Assembly (NCBI RefSeq): GCF_010894405.1
Contig: NZ_JAAIYA010000006.1
Coordinates: 248,001 to 312,000, forward strand
Direction of reading: 5' to 3'
DNA: 64,000 nucleotides
DNA from: Pyxidicoccus caerfyrddinensis
Lineage (GTDB): Bacteria; Myxococcota; Myxococcia; Myxococcales; Myxococcaceae
Positions 38,196 through 46,373 of the stretch are shown here, piece by piece. Every line of letters starts with the position of its first letter. The stretch's first letter is position 1. The position numbers and the translations under genes were made by a program. The notes under the pieces are model-generated. The model ran no database searches. It was given only the letters and a program-made list of their open reading frames with translations, and had not been told where the DNA came from.

Positions 38196-39289
38196 AGCGG
38201 TATGACGTCGCGGTGGTGGGCGGAGGACCGGCCGGGCTGGCCGTAGCCATCACCACCACCGCGCGAGGGCTGAACACGGTGGTGCTGGAGCGCGCGACGG
38301 TGCCCGCCGACAAGGCCTGCGGCGAGGGACTGATGCCTCCCGCGCTCGCGGTGCTGGACCGGCTCGGCGCGCTAGCCCTCCTGGACCGCCGCGAAACCTC
38401 GCCCTTCGTGGGCATCCGCTACGTGCAGGAGGACGGCTCCACGGTGGAGGGACTGCTACCCGGAGCCGGAGGGCTCGGCGTGCGGCGCGTGGCCCTGGCC
38501 TCCGCCCTGGTGGCGCGAGCCCGCGACGTGGGCGTGGAGCTCCGTGAGCGCACGCAGGTGTTGTCCCACCACCGCAGCAGCGAAGGCATGACGCTGGAGA
38601 CCGCCGAAGGCCCGGTGGAGGCACGGATGCTGGTGGCGGCGGACGGGCTCGGCTCACCGCTGCGGCGCGCGGAGGGCCTCGACGTGGAGTCCTCGGGCCC
38701 GAAGCGCTTCGGCCTGCGCCGCCACTTCCAGCTGGAGCCGTGGACGCCCTACGTGGAGGTGCACTTCGCGGACGGCGTGGAGGCGTACGTCACCCCCGCG
38801 GGAGCCCGGCGAGTGGGCCTCGCCTTCCTCTGGGAGGACGGCGTCGTCGAAGGCCGCGTGGGCTTCGAGACGCTGCTCACACGCTTCCCCCGCCTCGCCG
38901 AGCGGCTGACAGGCGTGGAGCCAGACTCCCAGGTGCGAGGCGCAGGACCCCTGGCGCGCGTGGCCCGCGCGCGAGTCGCGGACCGCTTCGCACTGGTGGG
39001 AGACGCCGCCGGCTACGTGGACGCGCTGACAGGGGAGGGGCTCTCCCTGGCCTTCGCCTGCGCGGAGTCCCTGGGCACGCTGCTGCCCGACGCGCTGTCG
39101 AAGGGCGCGACCCCGGACGCCCTGCGCCCCTACGAGGCCTGCTTCCAGCGCGTGTTCCGCAAGTACGCCTGGACGACGCGAGCACTGCTCATGCTGGCCC
39201 GCCGTCCCCGGCTGCGCCGCCCGGTGGTGCGTCTGCTCGCGAAGACCCCCTGGCTCTTCGAGCGCATCCTCCACGCCGTGGTGACCTGA
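38192..39289 (+). CDS. FAD-dependent monooxygenase (geranylgeranyl-reductase/PHBH-like family)
   Basis: A 365-residue flavoprotein. The Rossmann motif VVGGGPAGLAVAIT is at the N-terminus; the second FAD motif reads RFALVGDAAGYVDALTGEGLSLAF. The mid-segment ARMLVAADGLGSPLRR is the DG motif of aromatic hydroxylases. GTG at 38192 overlaps the preceding frame; GTG at 38174 would add six residues. By analogy with SrsC, which oxidises alkylresorcinols to alkylquinones, it is the probable last tailoring step of the cluster. Confidence 0.88.
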   Translation: MKRYDVAVVGGGPAGLAVAITTTARGLNTVVLERATVPADKACGEGLMPPALAVLDRLGALALLDRRETSPFVGIRYVQEDGSTVEGLLPGAGGLGVRRVALASALVARARDVGVELRERTQVLSHHRSSEGMTLETAEGPVEARMLVAADGLGSPLRRAEGLDVESSGPKRFGLRRHFQLEPWTPYVEVHFADGVEAYVTPAGARRVGLAFLWEDGVVEGRVGFETLLTRFPRLAERLTGVEPDSQVRGAGPLARVARARVADRFALVGDAAGYVDALTGEGLSLAFACAESLGTLLPDALSKGATPDALRPYEACFQRVFRKYAWTTRALLMLARRPRLRRPVVRLLAKTPWLFERILHAVVT

Positions 39290-39316
39290 GCCGGCGGTGC
39301 GGCTGCTGTCGGAGCG

Positions 39317-39898
39317 TTATTGCTTCGCGGCCGGGCCCGCGAGCAGCCGCATGATGACCTCGTCCGCACGAACGTTCTTCATCTTCTGTTCGAAGAGCTT
39401 GCTGTCGCGCGCCCACTGGTCGGAGACACTGGTGGTGACGGACGGGGTGGCGTCGCAGTGGGTGAGCCGGACGTGGATCTCGCCAAGATAGACAGCCTTG
39501 CCTGCGACCACGTCGAACGTGGTCCGGGTCTCCCTGTAGAGGGACGGGCCGTTCTTGACCTCCAGATGTCGGAGCCGATACGTGCCCTCGAAGAGTGACT
39601 TCACCGAGAAGTGGCCGGGAGGCGCTTGAAACGCCTGTTCGATGGCCGGGTCATTCAAGGGAATCTCACTCACGCCGCTGTACATGGCATGGGAATCCAT
39701 GAACCCGAGATTCGCGGAAGGGTTCTCGCCATTCTTGCAGTCGGTGGAGAAGCGGGTGGAGACGATGATCAACCCCATCTTCGGGTTCTCCGAGAGGCGG
39801 TAGTCGCCAGCGACATCGTTGATGGTACTGGCGCGTGTGCTGCCGCATCCCGCGCCAATCAGCACGCACAGGGCTACCCCGAAGAGACGAAGACGCAT
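39317..39898 (-). CDS. Hypothetical lipoprotein
   Basis: A 193-residue predicted lipoprotein. CAGGAG lies 7 bp before the ATG, and the signal peptide ends in lipobox LIGAGC. The mature part has two to three beta-rich segments (GDYRLSENPKMGLIIVSTRF; GHFSVKSLFEGTYRLRHLEV) and two cysteines. Its regular strand content suggests a transthyretin-like or carboxypeptidase-regulatory-like sandwich. No known family is recognised and no partner lies on the same strand. Confidence 0.7.
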   Translation of the reverse strand: MRLRLFGVALCVLIGAGCGSTRASTINDVAGDYRLSENPKMGLIIVSTRFSTDCKNGENPSANLGFMDSHAMYSGVSEIPLNDPAIEQAFQAPPGHFSVKSLFEGTYRLRHLEVKNGPSLYRETRTTFDVVAGKAVYLGEIHVRLTHCDATPSVTTSVSDQWARDSKLFEQKMKNVRADEVIMRLLAGPAAKQ

Positions 39899-40135
39899 TC
39901 ACTGCTCCTGGTGTGAGGACCGGATTCCGGGCCTCTTCTATCGCATCCGACGCGGGCTCCCCGCCGTCCGTGGACCGCGAGTCCACAGCGCTCCGGTGCC
40001 GTTGCCTGTGAGGCAACACGCCGACGCCTGCGCTGAAGCCTCCCTCCCTCGGGAAGTGCCGCGGGCCCGGTCCTTGCTCAATGGCCGGCTCGTCGCATTC
40101 CCGTACCCGACTCCCAAGCCCCGCTCCCGGTGACC

Positions 40136-41281
40136 ATGGAAGCCACGCCTTCACGTCTTCGTCCTCGAACTCCCGCGCGCCGGTGGCTGCTCGCCGCCAG
40201 CCTGCTGCCCATTGCCCTGGGTGGGTTCGCGGCCCTCTCCGCCTCGAGCCGGCTGGACCAGCCGGAGCAGCAGGAGGTCGCCCTCGTCAACGACAAGCCC
40301 GTGTCGCTGGAGCGGTTCAACCGCCTCCTCGCCTTCACCGTGGCGCGCGCCACCTCCACCGATGGCCGCATCCCGGACGCGGACGCGCTCCTGCTCAAGA
40401 ACGCCATCACCCAGAAGCTCGTCGACGAAGCCGTCACCGACGCGGCCGCCAAGGAGCAGGGCGTCGAGGTGTCGGAGAAGGAAATCGACGCGGCCTTCGC
40501 GGCCTTCGCGCAGACCTTCCCCACCAGCGACGCCTTCAAGCAGCACGTGGAGAGCACCCCGGACGGCGCCACGGCCCTCCGCGGTGACATCCGCCAGCGC
40601 CTGCTGCGCGAGCGGCTCGCGAAGAAGGACGCGGGCTGGACGCTCCCTCCCGACGAGGTGAAGCGCTACTACGAGGACAACGTCGCGACGTTCCACCAGC
40701 CCAAGCGGGTGCACGCGAGCGAGGTGCTCGTGCTTCCCGGCAAGGACTCCCTGACCCGGGCCAAGGAGCTGCTGGAGAAGGTGCGCAAGGGCAACGAGGC
40801 CTTCGCCGACGTCGCCCGCAATTCTTCGGAAGGCTCCACCCGCGCCCTCGGCGGCGCCCGGATGGACCTGACCGAGGACAAGCTCGAGGCCCACGTCTGG
40901 AAGGCGCTGGTGGAGCGCAAGCCCGGAGAGCTCACCGACGTCCTCGAGACGAAGGAGGGCTACTGCTTCCTCCTCGTGCATGAGGTCGTCCCCGCGGTGG
41001 ACCGGAAGTTCGAGGACGTCCAGCCCGAAATCCAGGCCTGGCTGGAGCGGCTGTACGCGGAAGGCCGGCTCCAGGACCTGCTCGCGGAGCTGCGCTCCAA
41101 GGCCGTCATCAAGAACCTCTTCGCCGAGCGCTACGCGGACCTGCTCAAGGACCTGCTGAAGCCGGGCACTCCCGCCGCGCAGCTCTCGTTCAGCCTCCCG
41201 TCCACCTCGTCGGCGCCGGTGCCCGTCCCGTCCGGCGTGCCCGCCACTTCCGCCTCTCAGCTGAGCCGCCCGCGCCCATGA
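40136..41281 (+). CDS. PpiC-type (parvulin) peptidyl-prolyl isomerase with SurA-like N-domain
   Basis: A 381-residue export chaperone and prolyl isomerase. An N-terminal hydrophobic stretch (WLLAASLLPIALGGFAAL) anchors or exports it. A helical SurA/PrsA-like domain follows (LVNDKPVSLERFNRLL..., about residues 50-190), then a parvulin domain at about 195-300 (RVHASEVLV, AKELLEKVRKGNEAFADVARNSSEGSTRALGGARM). The ATG at 40136 is chosen over the GTG at 40130. Its stop overlaps the start of the giant secreted protein gene, so it is likely a dedicated foldase. Confidence 0.87.
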   Translation: MEATPSRLRPRTPARRWLLAASLLPIALGGFAALSASSRLDQPEQQEVALVNDKPVSLERFNRLLAFTVARATSTDGRIPDADALLLKNAITQKLVDEAVTDAAAKEQGVEVSEKEIDAAFAAFAQTFPTSDAFKQHVESTPDGATALRGDIRQRLLRERLAKKDAGWTLPPDEVKRYYEDNVATFHQPKRVHASEVLVLPGKDSLTRAKELLEKVRKGNEAFADVARNSSEGSTRALGGARMDLTEDKLEAHVWKALVERKPGELTDVLETKEGYCFLLVHEVVPAVDRKFEDVQPEIQAWLERLYAEGRLQDLLAELRSKAVIKNLFAERYADLLKDLLKPGTPAAQLSFSLPSTSSAPVPVPSGVPATSASQLSRPRP

Positions 41282-44200
41282 GCCCCGCCCCTATCTCGAG
41301 AGTCACTTCGATGCGCATCCATTGGCTCGCCTGTCTCCTCCTGGTCCTGGGCGCCTTCGCCAGCCAGGCCGGCGACTTCGCTGGACCCCAGCAGGTCAAG
41401 ACCACGCAGGGTTATTTCGAGTTCGCGGAGGGCGGCTACCTCTGGCCCTTCCAGGTCAACTGCGCCCAGACGGGCTTCTCGCCCGGGCCCTCGGTGCAGA
41501 TTGCCCCGGGCTCCGGAGACCCGGGCGTGGCGACGTCCAACCCGCTCTCCTCGCCCGGAGGGTGCCCCATCTTCGACTCGACGGGGGACGGCCAGCCCGA
41601 GTTCCACTTCAACATGAGGTTCAACTCCCTGCGGGACCTGGGACTGAAGACCATCACCTGCAACGGCACGCACGTCGACCCCGCCTACTGCGTGAGCGCG
41701 TCCTTCCCGCCGTGCAACGTCGTCTGTGACCTGGCGGGCGTGAGCAACTTCCCCGCCCCCGTCACCTTCCGCATCACCGTCACCAACTCGCCGCCCACCG
41801 CCAGCCTGAACCACACGCCCACGCCGGCGTGGAACGCCACCGTCACGCTGCGCTCCAACGCGTCGGACCCGGATGGCGGCGGGCTGACGCACGCCTGGCG
41901 CATCGTCAGCAAGCCGCCCATGTCCACCGCGACGCTGGCGGCCGCCAACACCGCCAACCCCACCATCACCTTCACCAGCGACCGTGACATCGGCAACTAC
42001 CAGTTCGCGGTGGACATCGCGGACAACGAGGGCGAGCTGAAGTCCTTCACCTACGCGTTCTCCGTCCCCAACGTGCCGCCGAACATCAGCGTCGCCGGCG
42101 CGACGACGATTGACGCCAACACGCCCATCGCCCTCACCGCGTCGCCCACCACGGACGTGGACGGCGGCGCGCTGACCTTCGTGTGGGACTTGCTGGAGGC
42201 GCCCACCCGCTCGGGCCTCGCCCCGCAGAGCAACTACGCCACCACCGCGGGCATCAACATCCCCACCAACGGCAACCACGTGGGCACCTGGCGCTTCCGC
42301 GTCACCGCGAAGGACAACGAGAACGCCACCGACTCGGAGACAGTGACTGTCACGGTGCGCAACCTGAAGCCGCGCATCTCCTTCACCGGCCCCACGGAAA
42401 TCGACGTCGGCCAGGCGCTCCAGGCGGCGACCAGCATCACCACCGATGACGACGGCGGCAACCTCACCTTCAAGTGGGAGCTCATCCAGGCGCCCCAGTC
42501 CGCGGGCGTCTCGCCGCTCACCGTGCTGTCCACCAGCGCCTCCGCCACCCGCGCGACTTCGGCGAGCTCCGCCGGCACGTGGATTCTGCGCCTCACCGCC
42601 ACCGACGACGAGAACGAGTCCGTGAGCCAGGACCGCGCCATCGTCGTGGATGGCCTGCCCACCGCGGACATCGCCGGGCTGGACGTGGCCCACCTGCTGG
42701 AGTTCCCCCTGTTGCTGGACGGGCGCGGCTCCGTGGACCCTGACTCCCCGTGCCCCAGCCAGGCCAACCGCTGCCACGTGACGGACGGCAGCGCCGTCTC
42801 GGGCATCTCCGCGGGCATCGTCCGCTACACCTGGTACGTGGTGGACATCCCGCCGGACGCGTGGGGCCCCTACACCACCGGCCGCGTGGACGAGGTGTTC
42901 AACATCCCCGCCAACACCTCCACGCTGTCGCTGGACTGGTCGGACCTGCAGCCGGGCCAGTGGCAGTTCGAGCTGGAGGTGCAGGACGGCGAGGGCAACG
43001 TCGCGACCACCCGCCACACCGTCGTCGTCGTGCCGCCGCAGACCGTGCCCGCCGCCGTCGTCAGCGGGTCCGCCTGGTACCTCGTCAACCTCGCGGGCGT
43101 GCTGCCCGGCGCCATCGTCGTGAATGGCGCCGCCAGCTTCGACCTGGACAACGCGGTGTCGGGCCCTCCCGGCTCGGGCCTGGGAATCACGAACTACGCC
43201 TGGTCCGCGGTGCCGCCCGCCGGGTGCGCCGTGCCGTCGCTGCCGAGCGGCCCCTCGGCCAGCGTCCTCACCCTGTATCCCGCGGGCGCCGCCGTCCCGC
43301 CGGTCTGCCAGGGCTTCTGGAAGATTCGCCTCACCGTCACGGATGACGACTCGCCCGCCCAGACGAACTACGCGGAGACGGGAGTCACCATCGGCAACTG
43401 CGCGGCCGGCGTCTGCGTGGATGCGCCCACCACCGGCACGCCCGCCATCGTCCAGTCCTTCGACAGCGCGGACATCGACGTCTACTACCACATCGACTCC
43501 ACGCTCTACGAAGACCCCATGTTCATGCTGGGCATGTACACGCTGCTGGAGGTCCTCCCCACGGGCAGCACCACGCCCGTCTACTCCGCGGTGGAGCTGA
43601 ATGTCCCGCCGATGAGCAAGGGCCTGCCCCTGGTCTTCAACTGGAACGGGTTCACCAACGGTGGCACGCGGCCTCCCACCGGCCGCTACGACGTGCGCGT
43701 GACGCTGCTCGACTTCACGCTCTCGCCCACCCTCTTCTCCGGCTTCCAGTCGCAGGCCATCCAGACGGAGACGGTCTCCCTCCAGCTGGCCAGCACCGCG
43801 CCCTACGTCGACCGTGACGCCGTGGTGGCGGGCACGGGCAACGTGACGTTCGACTATCGCGTGGATGGCGCCCTCTCCATCTCCAGCCTGGAGTGGCGCG
43901 TGGTCAACCCGACGGGCAGCGTGGTGACGCGCGGCAACACGCCGAGCGCCGCCGCCCTGGGCACCTTCTCGTGGAACGGCCGCGTGGGCGCCACGCCCCA
44001 GGCCGCGGGCCGCTACCAGATGGAGGTCGAGGCGTTCCGCGGCGGCCGCTCCCTGGGCGTCTCCCCTCGAGTTTCCTTCACCCTCTACGACATGGCGCTC
44101 GAGGTCCCCGGCCACGCCATTCCCGCCAGCGGCCTGCCCGTCGCAGTCAACTCGGATGATGACGACGCGAACGGTGTCGTGGACTCCGCCCAGACGCCCG

Positions 44201-45795
44201 CGCCCGCCGCGGAGAACGACCTGGTGGCCGTCACCCTCCGCTTCCAGCCCCGCGTGGACGGCACGCTCACCCTGAGCTCGGACGCGCCGGCCCAGCTCAA
44301 GGTCTGGACCACCGCGAACAAGACCGGACAGCTGGTGCTGCCCAAGACGTTCAACCTCCCCGCGGACGCCGTCCCCGCCCAGGTCTACGTCGAGGCCCTC
44401 ACGCCCGGCGCGCCGAAGCTGCGGGTGCAGTACACGCCCCCCGCCACCGCCGCGACTCCGCAGAAGGAGCTGAAGCTCAACCTCTGGAAGCTGGACACGA
44501 TGCAGGACACCAACGGCGACTTCCGCATCACCGCGGCGGACGCGTCCACGCTCTTCGTCCGGGTGGGCCTGTGGGACTTCGCCTTCCGGGTGGCGGCGGA
44601 TGCCTTCGGCGCCATCAACACCCTCTACAACGAGTCGGACCAGGTGCGCCTGGGGGCCTCCGCCAACCCGGACAACTTCGTCGGGCGCGACTCCCGCCGC
44701 TTCTACTACCAGCTCACCGACGCGGCGCGGAACACCAACGCCGCCACGGCGGAGGAGTACGCCCTGGAGTGGTTCACCACGGAGGCGGACGGCGTCACCA
44801 ACCAGGACGCCCCGGCCACGAAGACCCTCACCCTCACCGAGACGGGGCCCAACACGGGCATCTTCGTGTCCCAGGCGGTGATGGTGGTGGCGGACCAGAT
44901 TGACCGGGACGTGCCCACCAACACGGGACTCACGGCCCACGCGGGCAATGCGGCCTACAACGCGGCGGACCACCGCGTCCGTCAGGCGAAGAACCCGGAC
45001 GGCCGGGTGGTGGCCAGGTACCAGTCGGCCGACCCGGCGACTCCGGCCAGCCTGCTCAAGACGCCGCTCTTCCAGCGCGCTCCCGAGGAGCGCCGGGTGA
45101 TGACCGTCCGGGTCTTCAACTTCCAGGACCCCAACAACCTGAACATCCCGGCCGTCCCCGCGGCGACCGTGGACCTCGTCACGCAGATTCTCCGGGAGCA
45201 GTACATCCTCATGGGGATTCGCGTGGAAATCGTCCACACCGCCGCCACGGACGTCATCACCCTGCCCGCCGGCAGCCCGGTGAACCTGAACAGCGTCGCC
45301 AGCTTCGGGGGAGGGTACGGAGGCCTCGCGCCCTCGGCGGACCAGCTGGCGCTCATCAACCTGGTGCGCGGCGTGGACCCGGCCAGCCCCGCCAACACCA
45401 ACACGGTGTACCTGCTCTTCGTGGGCAACCTGAACACGGGCAACCGTGGCGAGTCCTTCCCGGATGGGTGGATTCCCGCGGGCTCTCCCGCCAGGAACTT
45501 CGTCATCGCCGCGGGCCGGGCCGCCGCCATCGGCGACACCGGCGCGCACGAGGTGGGCCACATGCTCACCAACGCCACGCTGACGCTGGCCGAGGCCAGC
45601 GGGACGCAGGCCGGCTGGGCCAGCGGCGGGCACTACGGCGGTACCCACGACATGTTCAACCTGATGCGCAACGGAACCATCATCACCAGTCCGCGCCTGC
45701 ACACGAACACCAAGCGGCTGTGGGACGACACCGCCGTCCACACCGTGCAGCAGATTACCCGCGCGCGCACCACGCGCTTCCTGAGGACTCCATGA
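41278..45795 (+). CDS. Giant secreted PKD-rich protein ending in an HEXXH metalloprotease domain
   Basis: A 1505-residue exported protein. The signal peptide MRIHWLACLLLVLGAFASQA starts at residue 12 (41311); the ATG at 41278 gives ATGA overlap with the foldase stop, so either start is possible. Residues about 140-520 are a row of PKD/Ig-like beta-sandwiches (each about 80-90 residues, e.g. ...ASDPDGGGLTHAWRIVS, ...DDGGNLTFKWELI). More beta-domains follow to about 1290. The C-terminal part holds HEVGHMLTN with His1424, Glu1425 and His1428, the zinc metallopeptidase signature, and a downstream DMFNLM Met-turn candidate. Likely a large secreted or surface protease. Confidence 0.8.
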   Translation: MSPAPISRVTSMRIHWLACLLLVLGAFASQAGDFAGPQQVKTTQGYFEFAEGGYLWPFQVNCAQTGFSPGPSVQIAPGSGDPGVATSNPLSSPGGCPIFDSTGDGQPEFHFNMRFNSLRDLGLKTITCNGTHVDPAYCVSASFPPCNVVCDLAGVSNFPAPVTFRITVTNSPPTASLNHTPTPAWNATVTLRSNASDPDGGGLTHAWRIVSKPPMSTATLAAANTANPTITFTSDRDIGNYQFAVDIADNEGELKSFTYAFSVPNVPPNISVAGATTIDANTPIALTASPTTDVDGGALTFVWDLLEAPTRSGLAPQSNYATTAGINIPTNGNHVGTWRFRVTAKDNENATDSETVTVTVRNLKPRISFTGPTEIDVGQALQAATSITTDDDGGNLTFKWELIQAPQSAGVSPLTVLSTSASATRATSASSAGTWILRLTATDDENESVSQDRAIVVDGLPTADIAGLDVAHLLEFPLLLDGRGSVDPDSPCPSQANRCHVTDGSAVSGISAGIVRYTWYVVDIPPDAWGPYTTGRVDEVFNIPANTSTLSLDWSDLQPGQWQFELEVQDGEGNVATTRHTVVVVPPQTVPAAVVSGSAWYLVNLAGVLPGAIVVNGAASFDLDNAVSGPPGSGLGITNYAWSAVPPAGCAVPSLPSGPSASVLTLYPAGAAVPPVCQGFWKIRLTVTDDDSPAQTNYAETGVTIGNCAAGVCVDAPTTGTPAIVQSFDSADIDVYYHIDSTLYEDPMFMLGMYTLLEVLPTGSTTPVYSAVELNVPPMSKGLPLVFNWNGFTNGGTRPPTGRYDVRVTLLDFTLSPTLFSGFQSQAIQTETVSLQLASTAPYVDRDAVVAGTGNVTFDYRVDGALSISSLEWRVVNPTGSVVTRGNTPSAAALGTFSWNGRVGATPQAAGRYQMEVEAFRGGRSLGVSPRVSFTLYDMALEVPGHAIPASGLPVAVNSDDDDANGVVDSAQTPAPAAENDLVAVTLRFQPRVDGTLTLSSDAPAQLKVWTTANKTGQLVLPKTFNLPADAVPAQVYVEALTPGAPKLRVQYTPPATAATPQKELKLNLWKLDTMQDTNGDFRITAADASTLFVRVGLWDFAFRVAADAFGAINTLYNESDQVRLGASANPDNFVGRDSRRFYYQLTDAARNTNAATAEEYALEWFTTEADGVTNQDAPATKTLTLTETGPNTGIFVSQAVMVVADQIDRDVPTNTGLTAHAGNAAYNAADHRVRQAKNPDGRVVARYQSADPATPASLLKTPLFQRAPEERRVMTVRVFNFQDPNNLNIPAVPAATVDLVTQILREQYILMGIRVEIVHTAATDVITLPAGSPVNLNSVASFGGGYGGLAPSADQLALINLVRGVDPASPANTNTVYLLFVGNLNTGNRGESFPDGWIPAGSPARNFVIAAGRAAAIGDTGAHEVGHMLTNATLTLAEASGTQAGWASGGHYGGTHDMFNLMRNGTIITSPRLHTNTKRLWDDTAVHTVQQITRARTTRFLRTP

Positions 45796-46352
45796 ACCGG
45801 CGCCTGCTTGCTGTCCTGGCACTCACCCTCTCCACCATGGCCTTCGCCCAGACGGCCGCCGTGGAGCTCGGCCGCGACTTCGCCACGGATGATGGCCTCG
45901 CGCGGCTCTCCGCCTACTCCCGCTTCGAGAAGGCGGTGGCACCGGCGGCGCGAGCGTCCGCCCTCTCGGACATCTGGGAGTCGGTGGAGGGCAAGCCCGA
46001 GGCGGAGGCGGTGCGCTCCAGCGTGCTCGCCTACCTGATGTCGCAGCCGGCGCAGAAGATGCCGTGGGACGCGCGCCTGGGCGGCCACGTGGCCGAGGCG
46101 GGCAAGGCCAAGAGCCCTGCCCTGAGGCGACTGTCGTTGAACACCTTCTCGCGCCGCGGTCCCGAGCTCGCCAAGCAGGAGACGCTCACCTTCCTGGACG
46201 ACACGGACGACAACGTCCGCGAGCTGGCCCTGATGGAGGTGTCGCGCTGGTCGGACGGGAAGTCCGTCCTCACCGACTACGTGACGAAGCACTCCAAGTC
46301 CACGCTGCACAAGGGCTCCGTGGCTCGCGCCCGGTTCCTCCTCGACAAGTAA
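45792..46352 (+). CDS. Small secreted HEAT-like repeat protein
   Basis: A 186-residue protein with signal peptide MNRRLLAVLALTLSTMAFAQ. The rest is helical with a repeated pair pattern (LRRLSLNTFSRRGPELAKQETLTFLDDTDDNVRELALMEVSRW), resembling HEAT or Armadillo helices. ATGA overlap with the metalloprotease gene and a 21-bp gap to the next gene place it inside the operon. It may be a periplasmic binding partner or inhibitor-like adaptor of its neighbours, but that is inference. Confidence 0.75.
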   Translation: MNRRLLAVLALTLSTMAFAQTAAVELGRDFATDDGLARLSAYSRFEKAVAPAARASALSDIWESVEGKPEAEAVRSSVLAYLMSQPAQKMPWDARLGGHVAEAGKAKSPALRRLSLNTFSRRGPELAKQETLTFLDDTDDNVRELALMEVSRWSDGKSVLTDYVTKHSKSTLHKGSVARARFLLDK

Positions 46353-46373
46353 TCTCCTGAAAGGACTCCACTC

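Noticed and set aside
34471-38415. A 1314-residue minus-strand frame over the PKS and repeat region
   Set aside because: Antisense of the ligase and synthase genes, which have clear family motifs on the plus strand. Its GRNVHSA repeats are the reverse reading of the palindromic cores.
39360-39385. Another copy of the palindromic repeat
   Set aside because: Only AACGTTC is shared; the flanks differ and it lies inside a coding gene.
41257-45822. A 1521-residue frame on the minus strand
   Set aside because: It is the antisense of the giant metalloprotease gene. Its composition is Val/Arg/Gly/His-rich with no domains, which is the usual shadow in high-GC DNA.
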